This document shows, piece by piece, positions 10,000 to 18,549 of a stretch of DNA of 64,000 nucleotides. The notes under the pieces were generated by a model. The model was not told the DNA's origin. It searched no databases and saw only the letters and a list, made by a program, of their open reading frames with translations. This DNA is from Clostridia bacterium. GTDB taxonomy: Bacteria > Bacillota > Clostridia > Christensenellales > Aristaeellaceae. A program made the position numbers and the translations under genes. The stretch's first letter is position 1; each line of letters opens with the position of its first letter. Location: NCBI GenBank assembly GCA_017541105.1, contig JAFXZS010000004.1, positions 1 to 64,000 of the forward strand, written 5' to 3'.

Positions 10000-10713
10000 A
10001 TGGGCATGAATACGCTGCCTTTACGGCATGAGCTGAAATACTTCATCAACGAACAGCAGTATTTTGTGCTTTCCGGAATTCTGGATTCCGTGCTTTCCCG
10101 GGATCCCAACGGGGACGAATACAACGAATACCAGATCCGGTCGCTGTACTTTGACACGGTTTTCAACGCTGCGCTTTACGACAAGCTGAACGGCGTGCAG
10201 CACCGGGATAAATACAGGATCCGGATCTATAACTTCAGCGACAAGGTTATCAAGCTTGAATGCAAGACAAAAGTAGGCAGCCTGATTTCCAAAAGAAGCC
10301 TGACGATTCCGAAACTGCTGTGCGAACAGCTGATGGCAGGCGATCCGACAGGACTGGAAACCACCCGAAGCGGCCTGCTGAACGATATGTACCGTGAGAT
10401 GACGGTGAACCTGCTGCGGCCGGTGGTACTGGTGGACTATGTGCGGGAAGCGTACCTGCATCCCGCGGAGGAAGTCCGGATCACCTTTGACAAGCAGCTG
10501 CGCACGGGCCTGTACAGCAGGGATCTGTTTAATCCCTATGTGCCGACGATTCCGCCCTTTGACAATAACGAGATTATTCTGGAAGTAAAATACAACAAAG
10601 CACTCCCGGCTTATATCCGGGATCTTCTGTGCACATACTGCCAGGGAGCGTGCCCCAGCGCCATCAGCAAATACACCTGGTGCCGCAGGTTTGAAGGACT
10701 TGGAGAGGAATGA
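10000..10713 (+). CDS. VTC-domain protein, polyphosphate polymerase-like
   Basis: The 237-residue protein has the triphosphate-tunnel (CYTH/VTC) fold signature. It opens with RHELKYFIN, continues with the basic tunnel strands RSLYFDT, KYRIRIYN and KLECKTK, and ends with the acidic strand EIILEVKYNK and a final SKYTWC. In yeast Vtc4 the same domain makes inorganic polyphosphate from ATP. Soluble bacterial homologues next to DUF4956 have not been assigned a clear substrate. The 53-base gap to DUF4956 and 4-base gap to the next gene support one transcript. An ATG at 10006 is an alternative start. Confidence 0.88.
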   Translation: MGMNTLPLRHELKYFINEQQYFVLSGILDSVLSRDPNGDEYNEYQIRSLYFDTVFNAALYDKLNGVQHRDKYRIRIYNFSDKVIKLECKTKVGSLISKRSLTIPKLLCEQLMAGDPTGLETTRSGLLNDMYREMTVNLLRPVVLVDYVREAYLHPAEEVRITFDKQLRTGLYSRDLFNPYVPTIPPFDNNEIILEVKYNKALPAYIRDLLCTYCQGACPSAISKYTWCRRFEGLGEE

Positions 10714-10717
10714 ACGA

Positions 10718-11917
10718 ATGACCGCGGAAAAGCTGAAAAAGTCGGGACGGAAGGCCGTGCTGGGGACAGCAGCCGCGATGATTATGCTGCTGTGCCTGCC
10801 TGCGGCGGCCTGGGGGGAGAAGACCGTCACCCTGACTTTTGCCGGAGACTGTACACTGGGCAGCGAGGAACAGAAGCGTGACCAGGAAGACTCCTTCATT
10901 TCTGTATCAAAGAAAGAAGGATTTGATTATTTTTTCCGTTATTTCCGGGATTTGTTTTCCGAAGATGACTGCACCGTTGTGAATTTCGAAGGTGTCCTGG
11001 CAGATTCGCCGGCAGGGGAAGTGAAGAACAAGACATATCGCTTCCGGGCTCCTGCAGAATACGCGAAAATCCTTACGGGCGCTTCCGTGGAAGCGGCCGG
11101 GCTTGCCAACAACCATACCGGAGACTACGGCGCCCAGGGCCTGAAACGCACGCAGGAGGCGCTGGAAGCGGAAGGGATCTGCTGGTTCCGGGAAAAGCGC
11201 TTCCACATCGTTGAAAAAGACGGAATCCGGATTGCCCTTGTGGCGATGGACTATCGGGTGTATGTCAGCCAGTGCGAAAACATCCGAAACGAGATTGCCC
11301 GGGTCAGGGAGAGCGGGGAAGCCAACGCGGTTGTGCTGCTGTATCATGACGGGAACGAATATGACGCGCGCCATACCCAGACGCAGGACAAGGTTGCCAC
11401 TTATTTCATCAACAACGGCGTGGACCTTGTCATTATGCATCATCCGCATGTCGTACAGGGGATTGAAGTAAAAAATAACCGGACTGTCTTCTATTCGCTC
11501 GGCAATTTTGTCTTCGGAGGAAACAGGCAGATCCGGACGGAACCCTATAAGGACAGGACTGTCTCCTCCCTGTATTCCCTGGTGGTGCAGGCAAAGCTGT
11601 ATTTCAATGACGACGGCTCCTACAAAGGGCAGCAGATGATTCTGTACCCGGCTTACACAAGCAGCGCGGCGCCGATCAACAACTATCAGCCTTACCGGGT
11701 GAATACCGAAGAGGCACTGCCTGTGCTGGACGCAATCCAGTACGACTCCACAACGATGGAAATTCCCGCAGCTAACGCGGATGGGGAAGGACTGGCCCGG
11801 GTAGTGCTCGGCTACCTGCCGGCGGAGGAGGAACCGACGGAAGCTCCCCTGGCGCAGAGCGAAAACGGGATTCCCGAACCGGCGAATCCCCGGCCGTACA
11901 GAAACAATAAACCGTAA
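10718..11917 (+). CDS. Secreted CapA-family metallophosphatase-like protein
   Basis: The 399-residue protein carries an N-terminal signal peptide (about residues 12-33) and a CapA/PgsA domain of the calcineurin-like metallophosphoesterase fold. Visible motifs are FAGDCTLGS (41-49), NFEGVL, NNHTGDYG, HHPHVVQG and SLGNFVFGG. CapA proteins take part in poly-gamma-glutamate capsule formation in Bacillus, but many homologues are uncharacterised. I chose the ATG at 718 of this kilobase because a GAGAGG site precedes it by 8 bases. It starts 4 bases after the VTC stop, so it is probably cotranslated. The C-terminal 80 residues are proline/glutamate rich. Confidence 0.88.
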   Translation: MTAEKLKKSGRKAVLGTAAAMIMLLCLPAAAWGEKTVTLTFAGDCTLGSEEQKRDQEDSFISVSKKEGFDYFFRYFRDLFSEDDCTVVNFEGVLADSPAGEVKNKTYRFRAPAEYAKILTGASVEAAGLANNHTGDYGAQGLKRTQEALEAEGICWFREKRFHIVEKDGIRIALVAMDYRVYVSQCENIRNEIARVRESGEANAVVLLYHDGNEYDARHTQTQDKVATYFINNGVDLVIMHHPHVVQGIEVKNNRTVFYSLGNFVFGGNRQIRTEPYKDRTVSSLYSLVVQAKLYFNDDGSYKGQQMILYPAYTSSAAPINNYQPYRVNTEEALPVLDAIQYDSTTMEIPAANADGEGLARVVLGYLPAEEEPTEAPLAQSENGIPEPANPRPYRNNKP

Positions 11918-11969
11918 TAATGCTCAGACGAGCGGGAACAGCGGAATTATAATACCGGAGGATAAGGTT

Positions 11970-13859
11970 ATGGACGCATTGATTCCAAAATGGCACCGGG
12001 AACTTGAACTGTTCAGCGGCATTAAACCGCTGCTGATCATGGAGGGGAATGTCACGGATCAATACCGTTATCCCATCCAGGGTTCCGTGCAGCAGGACGA
12101 GATTATTTCCCTGAGCCGTTATCTGCAGGCGTATTTTTCCGACCAGGGATATGACCAGGTGGTTTTTTACAGCAATTTGCTGGGGTTTGTCAGCCCCTTT
12201 GATCCTTCCATGCTGGAACGTTACGCGACACTGACGGAAACAGAGATCAGGAATGGCGCCATTCCAGCGGAATTCAAGGGAAACGGGGCGGATACCGCGC
12301 CAAACGTGATCCGCCGGGCCATGTGCCAGCAGAGGACGGCTACAGTGACCGTGATGGAAATGGCCAGCCACTACATCACCACCCCCGAACGCATGGATCA
12401 GCAGGATGTGAACAGCTTCAATATCCTGATGCAGAGTGCCCTGAGCTCCGCATGGGTCCGTACGACGCACGGGAAAAAGCAGAATCTGCTGATCCTGCTG
12501 GTCAACAAGCTGAATGATCTGCCAGCCTGGTTCTACCTGAACAATCCGGTATGCAAGATCCTGCAGCTGGAAGCTCCCGACCGGGAAGAACGGAAGCGGA
12601 TGATGACGGGGACCAACTTTGCCTCTTTTTTTTCCGGCACCGTATACAGGCGGGATATGCCTTATTACACGGAGCATGAGGATGAACTGGAGCGGATCAA
12701 GGAGAAGTTTGTCGGGCTGACGGAAGGGATGACCTTCACGGAGCTGGACGAGATGCGGATGCTGTGCAAGGCGGAAGAAACGCCGATCCGCGACCTGTGC
12801 ACGGTGGTGGACCTGTACAAATACGGCATTAAGGAGAACCCCTGGAGCACCCTGAGCGTCAAGAGCCTGAAGACAGCGAAGCAGGACTTCGAAAAGCGGA
12901 TCAAAGGCCAGGATACGGCCCTGGAGCGCACGCTGGATGTGGTCAAACGCGCGGTGACCGGCATGAACGGCCTGAATTCCTCCTCCACTGGGAAACCCAA
13001 AGGCGTTCTGTTTTTCGCCGGGCCGACGGGAACCGGTAAAACGGAGACCGCCAAGGCGCTGGCGGAGAAGCTGTTCGGAGATGAGAGCACCTGCATTCGC
13101 TTCGATATGAGTGAATACGGCCAGAGCCATTCGGACCAGAAACTGATGGGCGCACCTCCCGGATACGTGGGATACGAAGCGGGCGGCCAGCTGACCAACG
13201 CGGTGAAGAAGAATCCTTTCTGTATCCTGCTGTTCGATGAAATTGAGAAAGCGCATTCCACTATTCTCGATAAATTCCTGCAGATTCTGGAGGATGGCCG
13301 GATGACAGACGGGCAGGGGAATACGGTCTATTTCTCCGAAACCATCATCATCTTTACCAGCAATCTGGGAATCTATGTGAAGGATGCCTTTGGGAACCGG
13401 CAGCCCAATGTGACCATGGACATGGAATATACCGAGGTGCAGACCCGGGTACGCAGCGCGATAGAGGACTATTTCAAACTGGAACTGGGGCGGCCAGAGA
13501 TTCTGAACCGGATCGGGGAAAACATCGTTGTCTTCGACTATATCCGCAAGGAAGCCGCGGACCTGATTCTGAAGGGACAGGTCAACAAGATTATCAGCAA
13601 ACTGCGAGAGCAGAAGAATATTGAGATTCGGATCGAAGATTATGCTTACAAAAGCCTGGAAGAGGCAGCCACCTTCGACCTGTCCAACGGCGGACGCGGG
13701 ATCGGCAACCAGGTGGAGAGCCTGGTTATCAATCCGCTGAGCCGTTGGCTGTTTGACCATGAGATTACGGAAAACGCGCAGATCGTGATCGAAGGATTTG
13801 AGACGTCGGCAAATCCGCCCAGCGTGCGCTGCCGCGTGGAAGGAGGAAAAGAGGCATGA
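11970..13859 (+). CDS. ClpB/ClpA-like AAA+ ATPase with a single active AAA domain
   Basis: The 629-residue protein has an N-terminal half (about 1-300) without a Walker motif, containing an LLIMEGNVTDQYRYP segment that hints at a degenerate P-loop domain. An active AAA-2 domain follows: Walker A GPTGTGKT at 351-358, Walker B LLFDEIEK with D423/E424, the pore-type segment GYVGYEAGGQLT, and an arginine-finger region RPEILNRI. A ClpB D2-type small domain ends the protein. It lacks the Clp N-domain and middle domain, so it is not a standard ClpB or ClpC. It overlaps the next gene by 4 bases, which suggests a two-component machine. Confidence 0.85.
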   Translation: MDALIPKWHRELELFSGIKPLLIMEGNVTDQYRYPIQGSVQQDEIISLSRYLQAYFSDQGYDQVVFYSNLLGFVSPFDPSMLERYATLTETEIRNGAIPAEFKGNGADTAPNVIRRAMCQQRTATVTVMEMASHYITTPERMDQQDVNSFNILMQSALSSAWVRTTHGKKQNLLILLVNKLNDLPAWFYLNNPVCKILQLEAPDREERKRMMTGTNFASFFSGTVYRRDMPYYTEHEDELERIKEKFVGLTEGMTFTELDEMRMLCKAEETPIRDLCTVVDLYKYGIKENPWSTLSVKSLKTAKQDFEKRIKGQDTALERTLDVVKRAVTGMNGLNSSSTGKPKGVLFFAGPTGTGKTETAKALAEKLFGDESTCIRFDMSEYGQSHSDQKLMGAPPGYVGYEAGGQLTNAVKKNPFCILLFDEIEKAHSTILDKFLQILEDGRMTDGQGNTVYFSETIIIFTSNLGIYVKDAFGNRQPNVTMDMEYTEVQTRVRSAIEDYFKLELGRPEILNRIGENIVVFDYIRKEAADLILKGQVNKIISKLREQKNIEIRIEDYAYKSLEEAATFDLSNGGRGIGNQVESLVINPLSRWLFDHEITENAQIVIEGFETSANPPSVRCRVEGGKEA

Positions 13860-14515
13860 CGGAAGATTTGAACCGGCCTGACACCGAACAGACGGAACTG
13901 CTGAAGAGAATGCGCGCGATTGCCTCGGATCTCTGGCGGGCGTCTCCGGACGTGAGCGCGGAACCGAAGCCGCAGCCTGAAAAGCCCGCCCGGGTAGTGG
14001 TCCGGCAACCAGAAATCGGGATCCACAACCTGTGGATGACCGCGGACGAAACGATCGACTGGACCGACGCCCTGGGCCATGAATATCCCACGGATGGGCT
14101 GACAAACCAGCGGTTGTGGAATTTTTACCACAAACAGGCTAAGGCTGTGCTTTCCGGGGATCCGAAGGCTTACGCGGAAGTGCTGCGAAAAGCGAATCCC
14201 CTGGGCGAACTGACGGGATTCGCCGAGGGAATCAGCATGCGCGCACCGGATTCCGACCGGGTGGAAGCGGAATTTCACTGCAAAGCGGAATATCTGGATG
14301 CAGAAGGGAAGAAATATCTGAGCGCAATGGGCATCCGCATTGCCCGGGACCTGTTTGCCTGCCTCCCGGTGGGAGAGGTCGGGGTCGCCGCTTCCCGAAA
14401 CGGCATCCCGGTTATGCAGGTGTCTTACAGGCGTGAACAGCTGATGCACCGCAATTTCAGCTTTCTGGATCCGGTGAAGCTGACTGAGGAATGCGGTGCC
14501 GTATTCAGCATCTGA
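13856..14515 (+). CDS. Unrecognised 219-residue protein paired with the AAA+ ATPase
   Basis: I do not recognise this protein. It has no signal peptide or transmembrane segment. The N-terminus (1-60) is acidic and proline rich. The remainder looks like a compact alpha/beta domain with an NLWMTADETIDWTDALGHEYPTD segment and a YRREQLMHRNFSFLDP segment near the end. Its ATG overlaps the stop of the AAA+ gene (ATGA), with a GGAGG site inside that gene, so translation is coupled. It is likely an adaptor, substrate or partner of the ATPase. It ends 12 bases before a convergent gene. Confidence 0.7.
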   Translation: MTEDLNRPDTEQTELLKRMRAIASDLWRASPDVSAEPKPQPEKPARVVVRQPEIGIHNLWMTADETIDWTDALGHEYPTDGLTNQRLWNFYHKQAKAVLSGDPKAYAEVLRKANPLGELTGFAEGISMRAPDSDRVEAEFHCKAEYLDAEGKKYLSAMGIRIARDLFACLPVGEVGVAASRNGIPVMQVSYRREQLMHRNFSFLDPVKLTEECGAVFSI

Positions 14516-14526
14516 CCGGGGCGCAA

Positions 14527-16443
14527 TCATTCATCGGGGATGATTTCCCCCTGCTCGTTGAAGAAAACGATGCCGGTGGTCCGGAAGGATGCCGGCGCCG
14601 CGGTATAATCCGAGATCCTTCTTTTGGGAGAGAGAATCTGAAAGGTTTTCTCTCTTTCTTTTTCATCTTCCAGTACCGTTGGGCGGTAATCCCCTTTTTT
14701 GCCCGTACGGCAGGGGATGACCTCCAGTTTGCGAAGTACCGCACCGGAAGCGTTTTTTTCGAAAGTCAGGCGGAAAATCCCCGTATGTGTATCCAGATTT
14801 GTATTGATGGTTCCGAAAGTGAAGTTTCCGGTGGAAAAGAGGATCGGCTTGTTCCGGTAAAACACCATCGGCTGCAGGACGTGGGGATGATGGCCGTAGA
14901 CGACATCCGCACCGTTGTCGATCAGGCGGCGGGAAAGATTGAGCTGGGCGCTGGTCAGCTTGCCGGCGTCCGTAAAACCCTCCCGCCCCCAGTGCATACT
15001 CGCAATGATGATGTCACAATGCCGGTTCTCACGGAGATCCTGCAGGAGGGCATCAATATGCTTCAGATCACTGTTCTGGGGATAGGAGATGCCAAAGAAA
15101 CCGAAGCGGATGCCGTTGATATCCCGAACGAGGACATCATCAAAGCCATCCTCCTTGTCGTAATAAACAGAGCCAAAGCGGGCAATACCGGCTGCATCCA
15201 GAACGGCCAGCGTATCCACATAACCGGCACGCTTGAAGTCATAGGCGTGATTATTTACCGTATTGACCGCTTCAATGCTGCCTTCTGTCAGGATCTGCAC
15301 GTGTTCCGGAAGGGCGCGGAGGGGATATTTGATATCCTTGTGGCTCGTGTTTTCCGTCAGCACTACCTCCAGATTGGCCACGGTCAGATCATCCGCGGCA
15401 AGGATGTCCCTGACGAGGGAAAAAGGCCAGGCATACCCATGTTCCTTTACCACGGAATGATACGAATTTCCCATTTTGACAGCGCTCAGCGCATCCCCTA
15501 CGGAACAGTCACCCAGGAGCGTTATCAACGCGGAACCTTCCCGGCTTTCCGGGACGGGTTCCGGCTCCTCCGCCGCAGACGCGTCCGCGGAAGCCTCCGC
15601 GGGTTCCTGCTCGGATTCAGCCTGAGGCGCCTGCGCGGAAGGAGTGCTTTCCTCTTCACGGACGGGCTGTTCCGCACAGACAAGCAAAAAGGGATCTTCC
15701 TTTGTTCCGGAACCGCTGAAGACAGCCAGTCCGGTAAGATCCAGCTCCAGCGCCAGGCGCAGGCCGCCTACTTTGATATTGGTGTACGCGCCCCAGGAGA
15801 TATGCCCGTTATAACCTACCAGCCCGAACTTGTAGCCGGCGGGGTCCTTGATGGCGACACACCAATAAGGGCTTTTGCGGTTCGCATTGTGAACGAACAG
15901 GTTTTTTGTCCGGGCATAGGGCGTGCTGACCGCCTGCCGATCCGGATGCGCGTTGATTTCTTCTCCCCAGGGATTAGAGCTGAAACCGAGCGACGGATCC
16001 AGATACTGATCCCGGGTCAGGGGGTGCAGGAAACCGAGATCCGGATCTTCGACCAGGGCACCACGGAGCGGATCCTGCCCCAGAAGCGTATCCAGGCCTT
16101 CCGTATTCAGCCAGGCGTACAGATCGCTTTCCGCATAGGTATCAATGCGGCGGAAGGAGTGCTTCTCGATAATCTTTTGATCTGTTTCAAAGATGATCTG
16201 TTTCGCGTCCAGCACGTACTCCGTCAGAAGAAGAGCACGGCCGTTCTCTACGGAGAGGACGCGCCACAGGACCGGCAGGGGGGAACCATCCTCCTCATAA
16301 GGATAGGTGCCAAGGGTAATATACTGATAGGATTTATCCGCCGTATTATATCCGCGGAGGGAAGTGTCCGCCGCGGCAGGGAAAACAACGGCCAGGAACA
16401 GCAGGATAACGGCAGAGGCCAGAAGGAAACAGACTTTTTTCAT
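14527..16443 (-). CDS. Secreted DUF6273-CapA fusion protein
   Basis: The 638-residue protein has a signal peptide (1-25), then a DUF6273-type domain (about 35-235; YITLGTYP, WRVLS, YAWLNTEG and the FGLVGYNGHISW-like ending). A low-complexity Pro/Glu/Ala linker (about 258-303) joins it to a CapA metallophosphoesterase-like domain (from about 304; LLGDCSVGD, NNHAYDF, SMHWGREG, GHHPHVLQP, STGNFTFG). A short C-terminal tail follows. The ribosome site is GAGG. It is the second CapA protein within 5 kb, on the opposite strand from the first. A role in anionic surface polymers is inferred only from the family. Confidence 0.86.
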   Translation of the reverse strand: MKKVCFLLASAVILLFLAVVFPAAADTSLRGYNTADKSYQYITLGTYPYEEDGSPLPVLWRVLSVENGRALLLTEYVLDAKQIIFETDQKIIEKHSFRRIDTYAESDLYAWLNTEGLDTLLGQDPLRGALVEDPDLGFLHPLTRDQYLDPSLGFSSNPWGEEINAHPDRQAVSTPYARTKNLFVHNANRKSPYWCVAIKDPAGYKFGLVGYNGHISWGAYTNIKVGGLRLALELDLTGLAVFSGSGTKEDPFLLVCAEQPVREEESTPSAQAPQAESEQEPAEASADASAAEEPEPVPESREGSALITLLGDCSVGDALSAVKMGNSYHSVVKEHGYAWPFSLVRDILAADDLTVANLEVVLTENTSHKDIKYPLRALPEHVQILTEGSIEAVNTVNNHAYDFKRAGYVDTLAVLDAAGIARFGSVYYDKEDGFDDVLVRDINGIRFGFFGISYPQNSDLKHIDALLQDLRENRHCDIIIASMHWGREGFTDAGKLTSAQLNLSRRLIDNGADVVYGHHPHVLQPMVFYRNKPILFSTGNFTFGTINTNLDTHTGIFRLTFEKNASGAVLRKLEVIPCRTGKKGDYRPTVLEDEKEREKTFQILSPKRRISDYTAAPASFRTTGIVFFNEQGEIIPDE

Positions 16444-16481
16444 GTGTAAACCTCGTCATGAACGGAATCGGGAAAGGACGG

Positions 16482-17432
16482 TCACTGCCCTTCCGCGGAA
16501 ACGAAATAAATGATATCCCACAGGCTGCGGACGTTGCTGGTACCGCTTTTGTTCACCTTCTTGCTGCCGAAGAAATACAGCATGGTGGAGTCCCCTCCGT
16601 CGAGATTATAGGCGGTTTGCACTCCCTGCTCCGCGGCGAGGCGGGCAAACTGTTCCAGTGTCATGCCGCGGGAACCGCGGACAGGTCCGGCACAGCAGAT
16701 GATTTTGTAATGCAGGGGCTCCACCTGCGCAATGCAGACACGCTGGCGGCCGACATCCCGCGCCATATCCATCCAGCGGTCCGCTCCCTGGAAGTCGGAG
16801 ATGGGTTCTCCGTTTTCCACCAGGATCGGCCCGAAGGAGAGGACGTTCAGCAGACGCTTTCCCTCCCAGGTGGAAATATCCAGCTCTCCCTCCGCGGGCA
16901 CGTGTATCCCGTGGAAATCACCGTCCTCATCGATGAGGAGAATATCCATCAGATGGTGATTCGGCTTGTCCCGCTCATCCAGTTTTGCCGCAATCAGCCT
17001 GCCCTGCCGGAGAATGATCCCGAGACCTTTCTTTTCTCCGGCTCCCCAGGAATCCCCGTTCAGGGCAACGATGGCATTGACATGCTGCGCCAGCTTGACG
17101 GGATCCATGACTTTCCTGTTGTTGCTGAAGTCCTGGCAGGCGGAAACAGTCCGAAGCTGGGAAGGATCGGAAATCACGATATCCGCAGCCCAGAAACGGC
17201 AGTTCTCCCACCGGTCGTCCGTAATAGCCACCCGGATGGTACTGTCCTCATACACCCCTTCGGAGAGATGCTCCGCCGAAGGCTCCGGCCCGCCTGAAAA
17301 GTCAATGGGCAGGGCATAGCTTCTGTCTGAAAAATCGGGCACTGCGGACTCCGCAAAGGCCGGCAAAGCAACCAGGAAGAGAAGACCTGCGAGAATCAGG
17401 ACGACAACGCGCCTGGGGTGAGAAAAATTCAT
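16482..17432 (-). CDS. Secreted NAGPA-type phosphodiester glycosidase domain protein
   Basis: The 316-residue protein has a signal peptide (about 1-28, ending in PAFA) and a C-terminal phosphodiester glycosidase (NAGPA) domain. Clear motifs are IVALNGDSW near 145, GPILVENG near 220 and YNLDGGDSTMLYF near 285, the family signature. Such enzymes remove sugars from phosphodiesters; in bacteria some act on teichoic-acid or exopolysaccharide linkages. The start was set at the ATG with an AAGGAG site; an upstream in-frame ATG lies beyond the promoter. It is 38 bases upstream of the CapA fusion, so the two are probably cotranscribed. Confidence 0.87.
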   Translation of the reverse strand: MNFSHPRRVVVLILAGLLFLVALPAFAESAVPDFSDRSYALPIDFSGGPEPSAEHLSEGVYEDSTIRVAITDDRWENCRFWAADIVISDPSQLRTVSACQDFSNNRKVMDPVKLAQHVNAIVALNGDSWGAGEKKGLGIILRQGRLIAAKLDERDKPNHHLMDILLIDEDGDFHGIHVPAEGELDISTWEGKRLLNVLSFGPILVENGEPISDFQGADRWMDMARDVGRQRVCIAQVEPLHYKIICCAGPVRGSRGMTLEQFARLAAEQGVQTAYNLDGGDSTMLYFFGSKKVNKSGTSNVRSLWDIIYFVSAEGQ

Positions 17433-17475
17433 GATCGGAGCTCCTTGGGAGGAATTCTGGCAAACCAGTTCTCTA

Positions 17476-17504
17476 ATTATAAAGTACGAAAAAAACCTTG
17501 TCAA
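17476..17504 (-). promoter_or_regulatory. Consensus sigma-70 promoter for the NAGPA/CapA genes
   Basis: Read on the minus strand, a perfect TTGACA (17504-17499) is separated by 17 bases from a perfect TATAAT (17481-17476). It lies 44 bases before the NAGPA start codon. Confidence 0.9.
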
Positions 17505-17561
17505 ACTTCCCGTAGACCCTTCCATTCATGAACGCCGACGATTCCGCCCGCAGGGCTCAAG

Positions 17562-17586
17562 AAGAAAAGCCCGCCGAAAGGCGGAC
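17562..17586 (-). terminator. Terminator downstream of the lectin-like gene
   Basis: On the minus strand, GTCCGCC and GGCGGGC pair around a TTTC loop and are followed by a TTTTCTTC run. It lies 34 bases after the lectin gene and separates it from the NAGPA promoter. Confidence 0.75.
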
Positions 17587-17619
17587 TTAAAACAGATCGC
17601 GGCAATGAAACAGCGGAGA

Positions 17620-18360
17620 TTACTTTACCGTAATCAGGCAGGTCGCAAAGACATCGCTGTCATCGGCAGCGGCACAGGTAATCACGCATTTGCCGCGGCC
17701 TTTGGCCTTGACTTTTCCGGAAGCATTTACGGTGGCGACAGTCTTGTCGCTGGAGGACCAGACGACGCTGAATGAGGTAACCGAAGCGGGCGTAACTTTG
17801 CTGATCTTCAGTTTCAGGGACTTTCCCTTCTTCAGGGTGGCCTTTGTCTTGTTCAGCTTGATGGATGTAATCCCCGCGGGCTGATCGATATCATCCCATT
17901 CACAGATATAGCTGCACCAGCCTTCCGTATCCTCCGCATCATCCCATTCGCCCGCAAAGATACCCCACCACTGCGCCTCGGTATATATCGTTCCGCAGTA
18001 CGCGTTGCCTTCATTATCCGGCTGGTTGGCTGCCCAGTTTTCATATTTCCATTTTTCATTGGTGACCCAACGCCAGTCTCCCTCATGGCCTTTATCGGTA
18101 CAACCGATCCAGAAAACCTCCCCGACGTACTTTTTCAGCTCTTTCATGATCATCTTCTGCTCGGCGGAAGAGGTAATTGTAATCAGATGGCCGCCCTTTT
18201 GCTCGCAGGCCAGCTTTGCCTGCGTCCAGGTCAGTTTATCAAAAAACAGCTGATAGGTATGGCCCTTCCATTCAATCTGCTTCTCCGCGAAGGCCGCAGA
18301 GCAAAGAAGCGCCAGCAGGACAGCCAGAACCAGCAACCAGAAACCGTATTTCCTTTTCAT
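17620..18360 (-). CDS. Secreted C-type lectin-like protein with Ig-like (BIG2) domain
   Basis: The 246-residue protein has a signal peptide (1-25, ending AAFA). A C-type lectin-like domain spans about 30-155, with the opening YQLFFDKLTWTQAKLACEQKGGHL, the FWIGCTD strand, a QPD tripeptide at 113-115 (the galactose-type position of the loop) and cysteines C52 and C154. A bacterial Ig-like group 2 domain follows (about 164-246; WSSSDKTVATVNASGKV). Such proteins usually bind sugars at the cell surface. The start is fixed by an AAGGAG site; the open frame extends 25 codons further without such a site. Confidence 0.85.
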   Translation of the reverse strand: MKRKYGFWLLVLAVLLALLCSAAFAEKQIEWKGHTYQLFFDKLTWTQAKLACEQKGGHLITITSSAEQKMIMKELKKYVGEVFWIGCTDKGHEGDWRWVTNEKWKYENWAANQPDNEGNAYCGTIYTEAQWWGIFAGEWDDAEDTEGWCSYICEWDDIDQPAGITSIKLNKTKATLKKGKSLKLKISKVTPASVTSFSVVWSSSDKTVATVNASGKVKAKGRGKCVITCAAADDSDVFATCLITVK

Positions 18361-18426
18361 TCCAAGGACTCCTTTCACATCAGAAAAAACTGATATTGCC
18401 GTATGGAATTTCCATATCCTGTTAAT

Positions 18427-18455
18427 ATCATACAATATTCTGGAACGGCAGGCAA
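18427..18455 (-). promoter_or_regulatory. Promoter for the lectin-like gene
   Basis: On the minus strand, TTGCCT (18455-18450) and TATGAT (18432-18427) are 17 bases apart. A small ATGGAATTTCCAT palindrome lies just downstream in the leader. Confidence 0.65.
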
Positions 18456-18508
18456 CATTTTTATCTGTGTGAATCTGTTTTGGGCTTTCAGTTCAGAGTG
18501 AATTGTGA

Positions 18509-18514
18509 TATAAT
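18509..18514 (+). promoter_or_regulatory. Extended -10 promoter of the 5'-nucleotidase gene
   Basis: A TGA-TATAAT extended -10 element lies 36 bases before the start codon. The -35 region is weak (TTTCAG 17 bases upstream). Confidence 0.6.
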
Positions 18515-18549
18515 TCAAACACCAGAATAATTCAAAAGGAGGATTTCCC

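Noticed and set aside
11948-11953. TATAAT before the AAA+ gene as a promoter
   Set aside because: No acceptable -35 at 16-18 bases; read-through from the CotH operon is as likely.
14491-16449. 652-codon plus-strand frame opposite the CapA fusion
   Set aside because: The minus-strand frame has a signal peptide, GDCS and HHPH motifs; this one has none.
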